Shown here: piece after piece, positions 1-6,032 of the stretch | Position numbering within the stretch: the first letter of the stretch is position 1 | Layout of the letters: each line of letters starts with the position of its first letter | Assembly (NCBI GenBank): GCA_026396495.1 | Contig: JAPLWR010000090.1 | Span: 1,406 to 13,042, forward strand | DNA length: 11,637 nt | Direction: 5' to 3' | Origin: Candidatus Magasanikiibacteriota bacterium | GTDB taxonomy: Bacteria; Patescibacteriota; Patescibacteriia; Magasanikbacterales; UBA10003 | Notes under the pieces: generated by a model | What the model was told of the DNA's origin: nothing | Databases searched by the model: none | What the model saw: the letters and a program-made list of their open reading frames with translations, nothing else | Position numbers and translations under genes: made by a program

Positions 1-2
1 CA

Positions 3-266
3 TTAGACTTAATCGAGAAGTCTGACCATTGGCAGATTTTTGAAAGCCCTGAACGCTACACCGCGATTTATTTCAGGGAAGAGTATGAAAAACTGGATAA
101 TTTTATTACAAAAGTTCAGAAACTCAAAAAACCAACATCGGTGTACGTATTTAGTTGGGAGGATGATCCATTCATAGCTGACTTTGAGGACAATGGGAGT
201 ATTACAGTAAAAACCATACCGCAACCAATAGTCGAAATTTATAAGCAAATCTACAATCTAATATGA
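3..266 (+). CDS. C-terminal part of a probable Type III DNA methyltransferase (Mod), 5' end outside window
   Basis: An open frame runs from the window edge to TGA at 264-266 and encodes 87 residues. No start is visible, so this is the 3' end of a gene. The tail (SVYVFSWEDDPF, then an acidic stretch, then IPQPIVEIYKQIY) resembles the usual C-terminal end of Type III Mod adenine methylases, where a 'YxFSxxDD...F...' strand is followed by 'xPxxIxxxY'. The catalytic DPPY and AdoMet motifs would lie upstream and cannot be seen. The stop overlaps the start of the next gene (ATGA at 263-266), which implies translational coupling. The downstream gene is a clear Type III-like Res subunit, and that makes Mod the natural reading. 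Mod would supply target recognition and protective methylation. Without the catalytic part, the family call rests on the tail pattern and the neighbour. Confidence 0.72.
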   Translation, partial: LDLIEKSDHWQIFESPERYTAIYFREEYEKLDNFITKVQKLKKPTSVYVFSWEDDPFIADFEDNGSITVKTIPQPIVEIYKQIYNLI

Positions 267-2641
267 ACCTAAACCCACTTAAATTTCAAAGAGACGGCGT
301 AGACGAGCTTACAACGCGTTTTCTTTCGTTGTGGAAAAAAGATGGTCGTCAATTGCCATTGGTATTCAAAGCCCCGACAGGTAGTGGTAAAACCTATATT
401 GCCGCTCTATTTGTTCGTGGCCTTAATCATCTACCACAATGGTCCGAGGACAAGGCGTTTATTTGGATTACTTTTAGCGACGATCTTGCTATGCAAAGTA
501 GAGATAAATTTCGAGAGTATTTTGAAAATACACTTGAGAATAATTTATTGACAACGCAAGACATCAATCGAGGCAAACTAAATGAAAACGACATTTTATT
601 TTTGAATTGGCAGAAGGTTGTTTCGTCAGCCACAGAAAATCGTACCTTACGTCGCCCAGACAACGAAGAAATGCGCAAAGAGAGTGGTAAGTATTTTGAG
701 GACGTTATTGAAGCAACTAAGAACGAGAATCGAGAAATAATTTTAATCATCGATGAAGCCCATACGCACGTTTCTACTGTATTGGCACAAAAAATAGTTG
801 ATATTATTGATCCAAAGATAGTGCTTCACGTTTCAGCGACGCCAGATAAAGAAATAATTGCAGAGGCCGCTGAAAATAACAGTTTTATAAAATTGGACCG
901 TGTTGAGGTTATTAAGCAAGGCCTCATAAAAGAGAGCATTGTTTTGCAAAGTGAAGAAGATCTTAAAAAGATGGGACAAAAAGACCTTGATGAAGTATTG
1001 CTTCAACTTGGTATGGAAAGACGCGAAGAGCTCGTAAAAGAGTATAAAAAACTTGGTAAGGAAGTGAACCCGTTAATGCTCATTCAACTTCCTAATGATG
1101 ATAAAGAGTTAATTGATGCCGGAGAACGCACCAAGGAAGAAATTGTTATGGCTTATTTGCTCAAAAAAGGTATTAAAGATCATCAAGTTGCGCGTTGGTT
1201 TGATGGGAAAAAAGAACATATGACGGGCGTTACCGACAATGAGAGCGACGTGAATTTTATGCTTTTCAAACAAGCCGCTGGTACAGGTTGGGATTGCCCA
1301 CGCGCGTCAGTTCTTGTTATGTTCCGCGAAGTACGTTCTGAAAAGTTTTACACCCAAACAGTTGGTCGTATTTTGCGTATGCCGGAACCTCAATTAAAAG
1401 AGGATTATAAAGACAGTCCTATTTTACGCCGGGGCTATCTCTATACGAACTATAAACGTAATCAGGTTCAAATCCCGGACCAAGACGATAAAAATAAAGC
1501 GCAAACACAGATAGCTCTCATTAAGAGTGGTATCAAAAACATTTCACTTCAATCTGATTACATTTCTCGTGTAGATTACGGCGACATACCTCGTTCATAT
1601 AAATTTCAGGAGAGTTTCTCTAATTCCATAAATGCGTATTTTAAAATAACAAAAGATGACATTCTCGGTAAGGCACAGAAAAAAATAAAAGGTGTGGGGT
1701 TGGATCTTGATGGATTACTTTTGAACTCCGTAGTAGCTAATGCAAAGTTTGAGGACTTTGAACAAATTGCACTCGAGTTTTCAAAAAAAGGTACGGATGT
1801 CTCACTTGAAATGTCAGTGAGTGATGTAGAAAAAACATTCAATTATCTTTGCTACCAATTACTTAAAGAGCAAGAGGACGAACAAGCAAAATACTCAAAC
1901 ATCGCTCGCTCTTGGAGTGTGCTCAAATCAGCAGTACGTATTTGGTTCAAAGGAACACTTGGTGAGGATAGTAATTACTTCTATCGTGTGTTCGTTAAGG
2001 ATATTCAGAAGGGTCCGGAGAGTATTCTGCGACCAGCAATAACAAAGGCTCTACGTGATTTCAAACCGATTGCTCAAAAAATCATTGCTGAGAAAAAGAA
2101 GCAAGATGAAATAAAGGAAGCCCCTATTTTTTCAATTCAAAAAGAGTATAGGTTTACAGAGGATTATGAAGAAGTACCACAAAAACTTTATGCACTGGAG
2201 AAGTTTTATCTACTCCCAACCTACAGCGGAAGAGACAACGAAATAAAATTCGCAAATTACTTGGACAAGAAAGCTGGGAAAATAGAATGGTGGTTCAAGA
2301 ACGGAAACCAAGGCAAGGATTATTTTGCCGTGCGATACATTAATTCAGACACAAAGGAAGAAGAGCTATTCTATCCAGATTGGATTGTTCTATTTGCTAA
2401 TGGTGCCGTTGGTATTTTTGATACAAAGAAAGGCCGTACGGCCACCGACAAAGAGACGGCCGACAAAGCAGATGCATTACAAAAGAAACTCAAGGAGTTT
2501 GGTAAAAAATACGTTGGTGGAATCGTGATTGAAGAGGCCGGCGTTTGGTACTACAACAATAACCCAAATTATTCATTTAAGGATGGCCAATCGGTAAACG
2601 ACAATAAGGACTGGAAACCGTTTGAGAGTTTGTGTAAATAA
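263..2641 (+). CDS. res: Type III restriction-modification endonuclease subunit (Res), DEAD/DEAH helicase-nuclease
   Basis: This 792-residue protein is a superfamily 2 helicase fused to a nuclease. The helicase motifs are in order: FQ near residues 8-9, Walker A APTGSGKT at 37-44, DEAH at 164-167, SATPD at 191-195, FKQAAGTGWDCPRA at 335-348 (motif V) and QTVGRILRMPEP at 365-376 (motif VI, arginine finger). The C-terminus carries a PD-(D/E)XK site: PD at 705-706 and DTKK at 720-723, with D706, D720 and K722 as likely metal and catalytic residues. In the known family, Res with Mod translocates on DNA by ATP hydrolysis and cuts unmethylated DNA between two sites. The length is somewhat short for the family, which is often 900-1000 residues, but all motifs are present, so it appears intact. 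The ATG is chosen because it overlaps the Mod stop by 4 bp. No ribosome binding site is seen, which fits coupled translation. Confidence 0.9.
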   Translation: MNLNPLKFQRDGVDELTTRFLSLWKKDGRQLPLVFKAPTGSGKTYIAALFVRGLNHLPQWSEDKAFIWITFSDDLAMQSRDKFREYFENTLENNLLTTQDINRGKLNENDILFLNWQKVVSSATENRTLRRPDNEEMRKESGKYFEDVIEATKNENREIILIIDEAHTHVSTVLAQKIVDIIDPKIVLHVSATPDKEIIAEAAENNSFIKLDRVEVIKQGLIKESIVLQSEEDLKKMGQKDLDEVLLQLGMERREELVKEYKKLGKEVNPLMLIQLPNDDKELIDAGERTKEEIVMAYLLKKGIKDHQVARWFDGKKEHMTGVTDNESDVNFMLFKQAAGTGWDCPRASVLVMFREVRSEKFYTQTVGRILRMPEPQLKEDYKDSPILRRGYLYTNYKRNQVQIPDQDDKNKAQTQIALIKSGIKNISLQSDYISRVDYGDIPRSYKFQESFSNSINAYFKITKDDILGKAQKKIKGVGLDLDGLLLNSVVANAKFEDFEQIALEFSKKGTDVSLEMSVSDVEKTFNYLCYQLLKEQEDEQAKYSNIARSWSVLKSAVRIWFKGTLGEDSNYFYRVFVKDIQKGPESILRPAITKALRDFKPIAQKIIAEKKKQDEIKEAPIFSIQKEYRFTEDYEEVPQKLYALEKFYLLPTYSGRDNEIKFANYLDKKAGKIEWWFKNGNQGKDYFAVRYINSDTKEEELFYPDWIVLFANGAVGIFDTKKGRTATDKETADKADALQKKLKEFGKKYVGGIVIEEAGVWYYNNNPNYSFKDGQSVNDNKDWKPFESLCK

Positions 2642-2650
2642 ATTACTAAG

Positions 2651-5182
2651 ATGTCAGAAATCAGAGCATTAACACAACAGATACGTTATTCTTTAAGCAA
2701 CCTTAGTGCTCAAAACAGGCATCATGATTTTGAGGCTATTTGCCGACACTTTTCAAGAAGAAGGTTGGGTTTAAACATCATACCAGCCACAGGTCCGGTA
2801 TCAGCTGGTGGCGATCAGGGTAGAGATTTTGAAACCTATGAAATTTTACCTGAGATTGTTCCTAAAAATGACGGGAAAATAATTTCTGGTACGGCGGCGT
2901 TTGCGTGCACAATTCAAAAAGATGACATTCCAACAAAAGCCAAAGATGATGTAAAAAAAATTATAGAGAAAGGTGGTAAAGTAGACATTATTTACTTTTT
3001 TTCTTTAGAAAATTTAGTGCTTTCTAAACGGCATGAGTTACAAAAGTGGGCTCAAGATACATACTCAGTTAAACTTGAATTTTTTGACGGTGAATTTTTA
3101 GCGGAAAACTTAGCTGATAAGGATTTGTTTTGGATTGCAATTGAGTACCTGCAAATTCCATCAAATTTATATCCAACTTCGAGCGATATTGATTATCTTA
3201 AAACAAAAGAAAAATGGGAAAACACCACAATTAGTTTTCCAAATTATGCCGTTTTTGATGAACTTACAAATTTAGGCAGAAGGTGTCTTTTTGATAAGGA
3301 AACTAAACAAGATATTCTTTTTTGGATTTCTAAACTTGAAGAACTATTAAAATTTGACTTTTCTCAAGAATTTAAGAGAAAAGTTCTTTATGAAATTGTT
3401 GCTTTGAGAATTAGAGGAACAGGAAGTTTGTCCGGTTGGGAAAAATTTGCGCGACAATACTTTGATTTATCAAATACATTTAATAATCAGGTTGAGGCGC
3501 AAGACGCTTGCGTGGTGGTTAGCTATGCATATGGGAGTATGATCAGGGGCGTCTCTGATTTTACTGATGAAGAAATTAAAAAATGGCGTAAATTAATCGA
3601 AGACTACGCTGACGAAGAACTAAAAAAAGAATACCCAAAAACCATACAAGCGGTAATTTATGAACTTAAAGGATATTTACTATTAACAAACCCTTACGAT
3701 AGAAAAATAGATGAGGGGCTTGATTGGTGGATTAAATTGGCCGCCTTAATCAAAGAGACGCCCCTTTTTCCACTGGAAAGGTTCTCTGATGTTTTGGTTG
3801 CAATGATAGATTACATTGGAAACAATAAAAAATACGAACAACTCAATCAAACCATAGATGAATTGTTAGGTGAAAGAGTTGGGGGTTTTGCAGTAGCTGA
3901 AAAATGTAGAGACAGATCCATTGCATACAGAAAAAATGGTGAATTACTTAAGTCACTAAAAGAGCTTCATAAGGCTACTGTTGCGTGGTACTCCCATGAG
4001 ACCCTTTACGGTTCTTTATTGTCCATGCTTCTCACAGCCGAAACTTATTTTGATCTCGGCCTCATATACGCCGCAAAGCATTACGCTTTAGCCGTCGTTT
4101 TTATAGCGGCGCGCGCAAGAGAAGACAAAGAAAAAGTTTTTATTCCCCGAGGTCTTTCAGCACTTGCTGAATATGAATATGCGAGTGGTGAATGGGCGCA
4201 TTTTCTTGAACACGCCGATCTTGCCTTGAGGGGACTTTCCATTTATTCAAAAGGGCTTGATGATAAAACCACAGAGCAAATTTATCAAAAGATGTCGTTT
4301 TATACTTCCTTAATTTCCGTATTTACAGGGATTCTCGATAAGGGAGAGGTTGTTAAGTATGCTGACGACAAAGTAAAGAAACTAAATTCTGACATTGTTG
4401 ATGATCTTGTTCCGATAGCAAAGGAAAGCTGGTCCACCAAAAAGACTGATGAAATTTTACATAAAATACAATCAGAATTTAAAAATTATCCTTTTAACGA
4501 CGTTGGAAAAGAAAGAATGGTAAAATTTAACGCCTTTGGAATTACTTGGGATTTTCGTTGGCCTAACGGTTTATTAGAGACGGCAAAAGCAGAACAGTTA
4601 ATTTCTATAATTCAGATACTTTTAGCCACATCAATCGAGGAAGAGCTGTATTTATTAAAGAGCGATGTTTTGATCGAAATAAATTTAGGAGACTCACTAA
4701 AAGTCGAAAATAAACCAGAAAAAAATAAGTTCAAATGGCTGGTTACGTTACCGCAAAAAACCCCGATCGAAAAAGAAGAGAAAGAACGATATCATCACGA
4801 GATAATTGCAATTGCAATTCAAGTTTTCGCAGAAGTTTCCCTACTACCCCGTGAACGTATTTTTAAACTGCTTGAGACATTATTTAAAGAAGGCTTTATG
4901 AGTAAAGCATTTGTAGGAAATTCTTATGAGACACTTTTTTTGGATATCGTCCCCAAGGAATTTATTTTGCCAATTTCTTTAACGCTTGAAAAATTAAAAA
5001 TCACGCCCTTTTTCCAAGAAATTGTAAAGAAGCTAAAAGCGGAAGGATGGAAGGATTGGCACATACTCATGGCCACTGCTTCTATTGCAGTTAACTATCG
5101 GGTTAATAAAAGAGACGGAATTAAGAGATTCTTTGTTTATGTCGATGCCCTCGACACTCAAAATCCTTGGACTGGAGTATAA
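2651..5182 (+). CDS. Putative defence protein: N-terminal Mrr/PD-(D/E)XK-like nuclease domain plus long alpha-helical (TPR-like) region
   Basis: An 843-residue protein that I do not recognise as a named family. Residues 1-170 look like a restriction-endonuclease-like fold: an acidic helix (HHDFEAI, E28), then GGDQGRDFE at 53-61 (D55, D59), then the strand FACTIQKDD at 84-92 (Q89, K90), then K/D-rich helices and a strand VDIIYFF. This order matches Mrr-like and other PD-(D/E)XK domains that sit at the front of many defence proteins. From about 200 onward the protein is helical with TPR-like spacing, clearest at about 410-530. No Walker A or DEAD motif is visible, so it is not an obvious STAND ATPase. 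It lies 9 bp after res on the same strand, so it is probably co-transcribed with the Type III system as an accessory or separate effector. The frame ends abruptly, and a continuation lies in another frame (5163-5279). Confidence 0.7.
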   Translation: MSEIRALTQQIRYSLSNLSAQNRHHDFEAICRHFSRRRLGLNIIPATGPVSAGGDQGRDFETYEILPEIVPKNDGKIISGTAAFACTIQKDDIPTKAKDDVKKIIEKGGKVDIIYFFSLENLVLSKRHELQKWAQDTYSVKLEFFDGEFLAENLADKDLFWIAIEYLQIPSNLYPTSSDIDYLKTKEKWENTTISFPNYAVFDELTNLGRRCLFDKETKQDILFWISKLEELLKFDFSQEFKRKVLYEIVALRIRGTGSLSGWEKFARQYFDLSNTFNNQVEAQDACVVVSYAYGSMIRGVSDFTDEEIKKWRKLIEDYADEELKKEYPKTIQAVIYELKGYLLLTNPYDRKIDEGLDWWIKLAALIKETPLFPLERFSDVLVAMIDYIGNNKKYEQLNQTIDELLGERVGGFAVAEKCRDRSIAYRKNGELLKSLKELHKATVAWYSHETLYGSLLSMLLTAETYFDLGLIYAAKHYALAVVFIAARAREDKEKVFIPRGLSALAEYEYASGEWAHFLEHADLALRGLSIYSKGLDDKTTEQIYQKMSFYTSLISVFTGILDKGEVVKYADDKVKKLNSDIVDDLVPIAKESWSTKKTDEILHKIQSEFKNYPFNDVGKERMVKFNAFGITWDFRWPNGLLETAKAEQLISIIQILLATSIEEELYLLKSDVLIEINLGDSLKVENKPEKNKFKWLVTLPQKTPIEKEEKERYHHEIIAIAIQVFAEVSLLPRERIFKLLETLFKEGFMSKAFVGNSYETLFLDIVPKEFILPISLTLEKLKITPFFQEIVKKLKAEGWKDWHILMATASIAVNYRVNKRDGIKRFFVYVDALDTQNPWTGV

Positions 5183-5279
5183 ATCATCATTATTTGCGCC
5201 ATCGGCCTTTCAGGAGTTTTTGGACAAAAGATGTCGTTATTTTGCTGACGATATACCGCATAAGGGCTATTTTGATTAA
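5163..5279 (+). other. Possible displaced C-terminal tail of the nuclease/TPR gene (+1 frame)
   Basis: The preceding gene stops at 5180-5182, but an overlapping frame stays open to TAA at 5277-5279. Its protein-like sequence includes FAPSAFQEFLDKRCRYF and ends in HKGYFD. Removing one A from the AAAA run at 5160-5163 would join the two frames and give a single protein of 875 residues. This may be a sequencing or assembly indel, a true frameshift mutation, or coincidence. The tail lacks a start of its own that makes sense: the ATG at 5085 lies inside the upstream gene and has no ribosome binding site. Homologues would decide the matter. Confidence 0.4.
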
Positions 5280-5300
5280 TAAACATTTTCTAAACAATAA

Positions 5301-5495
5301 GTTCTAACCTCATCAAGCAGGCGGACCGATGAAGAGAGGCGGCTCTGGCAGGAGCATGGTCATGAAGCGTGTCAGAAGGCGGGGCTCAAGAACCCCGTCT
5401 ATCTGAGTGGCTTCGGCTTCTTCTGCGAGGCAGAGGATGGGGAGATCATTCCCGTCTATCACCCCGACGAGGGCAACCGTCAGCTCATGCGCTGA
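5301..5495 (+). pseudogene. GC-rich ORF fragment lacking a start (5' truncated), unknown function
   Basis: From about 5325 to TGA at 5493-5495 there is an open frame with strongly GC-rich, protein-like codon use. The product includes DEERRLWQEHG, then VYLSGFGFF, then IIPVYHPDEGNRQLMR. No ATG, GTG or TTG start lies in this frame between the in-frame stop at 5298-5300 and the protein-like part, so the 5' end seems to have been cut off where AT-rich sequence changes to GC-rich at about 5308-5325. I do not recognise the family. It is in the same frame as, and 27 bp before, the complete 101-codon gene, so the two were probably an operon in their source. Treat it as the 3' remnant of a gene carried in a foreign or chimeric block. 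Confidence 0.5.
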
Positions 5496-5509
5496 GGGTA
5501 AGACACAAG

Positions 5510-5516
5510 AGGAGGT
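5510..5516 (+). promoter_or_regulatory. Strong Shine-Dalgarno (AGGAGGT) for the GC-rich small gene
   Basis: AGGAGGT lies 6 bases before the ATG at 5523, a near-ideal ribosome binding site. It is the only canonical one in the window: the starts of nusA, yidC, the PRC-barrel gene, the NTase gene, groES and groEL lack such a motif. It fixes the start of the small gene and marks the block as different from its surroundings. Confidence 0.85.
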
Positions 5517-5522
5517 CTGAAC

Positions 5523-5828
5523 ATGGCAGCTCAGAATCAGGTTCCCATGGCCAGCGATGGTCCCTGTCCGCCGCCCTGCAACCCGCGGATCTTCAAGGAA
5601 GGCAAGACCGTGGTCGCACTCTACGGAAGTTCCAACGCCATCGAGCGCTGGGTCCAGGCCGTGGCGAAGCGGGCCGATGCTCTGGTGGACTGGCACTTCT
5701 TCGGCGGTCGTGCCAACGTCCTGCACCTCGGCGACGACGAGAGCCGTGCGCGCGTGCTCAAGGCGATCGACGAACTGGTGCCTTCTCTGGAAGCGAACTG
5801 CGGTGTCGTCCATAAGTACTCGGCCTAG
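5523..5828 (+). CDS. Small GC-rich hypothetical protein (101 aa) of unknown function
   Basis: A complete ORF from ATG 5523 to TAG 5826-5828, with a perfect ribosome binding site 6 bases upstream. I do not recognise the product. It has a Pro/Cys-rich N-terminal segment (DGPCPPPCNPR, a CxxxC pair), then an apparent alpha/beta domain: a strand KTVVALYG, a helix IERWVQAVAKRADALV, a strand DWHFFGGRANVLHLG, a helix SRARVLKAIDELVPSL, and a final strand GVVHKY. No signal peptide or membrane segment is visible, so it is probably cytosolic. Third positions are rich in G and C, unlike every neighbour. The ORF is followed after about 45 bp by an intrinsic terminator on the same strand. It is probably a real gene in its source genome; whether it belongs to this chromosome is uncertain. 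Long overlapping ORFs in other frames here are by-products of the high GC content. Confidence 0.6.
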   Translation: MAAQNQVPMASDGPCPPPCNPRIFKEGKTVVALYGSSNAIERWVQAVAKRADALVDWHFFGGRANVLHLGDDESRARVLKAIDELVPSLEANCGVVHKYSA

Positions 5829-5871
5829 TCATCCTTCCCGCCCCAACAACTCAACAACATTTTGTCCCCAC

Positions 5872-5905
5872 CCGCCTAAGATTGCATCAAAGGCGGCTTT
5901 TTTTT
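5872..5905 (+). terminator. Intrinsic terminator before the nusA promoter
   Basis: CCGCCT at 5872-5877 pairs perfectly with AGGCGG at 5891-5896 around a 13-base loop and is followed by C and eight T residues (5898-5905). This is a standard Rho-independent terminator on the + strand. It would end transcription from the upstream genes and insulate the nusA promoter, whose -35 box begins 10 bases later. Confidence 0.85.
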
Positions 5906-5914
5906 GCCCCAAAC

Positions 5915-5943
5915 TTGACATTGGGACTTAAATTTGTTATAGT
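5915..5943 (+). promoter_or_regulatory. Sigma70-type promoter for nusA
   Basis: TTGACA (5915-5920, a perfect -35) and TATAGT (5938-5943, a -10 with one mismatch) are separated by exactly 17 bases. The predicted start is about 5950, which leaves a leader of about 83 bases before the nusA ATG. This is one of the two strongest promoter matches in the window and should drive nusA and probably the genes after it. Confidence 0.85.
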
Positions 5944-5949
5944 ATCTTT

Positions 5950-5986
5950 AGAACTAGTTTGAATTATTAAACTAGTTCTTTTTTTT
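5950..5986 (+). promoter_or_regulatory. Perfect terminator-like hairpin with T-run at the 5' end of the nusA leader
   Basis: AGAACTAGTTT (5950-5960) and AAACTAGTTCT (5969-5979) form a perfect 11-bp stem with an 8-base loop, and T residues run through 5986. The stem begins at about the predicted +1 of the nusA promoter. Each arm also contains the self-palindrome AACTAGTT (5952-5959 and 5970-5977, 18 bp apart), so the DNA could instead be a pair of operator sites. Possible roles are an early attenuator, a 5'-end RNA-stabilising hairpin, or a repressor site. A second small inverted repeat (ATTAAG/CTTAAT, 5995-6011) follows. The structure is certain; the function is inference. Confidence 0.65.
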
Positions 5987-6032
5987 AAATCAAAATTAAG
6001 ATATACTTAATCTAATCATTTAATATTTACTT

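Larger units (their letters stand above)
5308..5845. other. GC-rich block of atypical composition inside an AT-rich contig
   Basis: GC content jumps near 5308-5320 and falls again around 5840-5870. One 60-base line inside the block (5641-5700) counts to 41 G+C of 60, while a line in nusA (6061-6120) counts to 19 of 60. The block carries the only strong ribosome binding site in the window and begins inside a truncated ORF. No terminal inverted repeats, target-site duplication, tRNA or integrase was seen at its edges. It could be a transferred fragment or a metagenomic assembly join. Confidence 0.7.

Noticed and set aside
9..248. 79-codon ORF on the - strand
   Set aside because: It is the antisense shadow of the methylase C-terminus, which has the coupled ATGA overlap and recognisable motifs.
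2651..5182. STAND/AVAST-type NTPase in the nuclease/TPR protein
   Set aside because: No Walker A (GxxxxGK[ST]) or matching Walker B motif could be found anywhere in the 843 residues.
5085..5279. Independent small gene starting at ATG 5085
   Set aside because: Its first half lies inside the larger gene with no ribosome binding site. Only the part after about 5160 looks like protein, which fits a displaced C-terminal tail better.
5313..5813. 166-codon ORF on the - strand
   Set aside because: It lies opposite the GC-rich + strand ORFs, whose composition removes stops in other frames. The + strand gene has a perfect ribosome binding site and a terminator after it; this one has neither.
5369..5931. 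Other long + strand ORFs in the GC-rich block (5369-5815, 5557-5931)
   Set aside because: Their products are rich in Arg, Ser, Gly and Pro in a low-complexity, frame-shadow manner, without a ribosome binding site, and one runs through the terminator and the nusA -35 box.
6001..6006. TATACT as a second -10 box for nusA
   Set aside because: No convincing -35 lies 16-18 bases upstream (only the T-run and AAATC), whereas the 5915-5943 promoter is near consensus.
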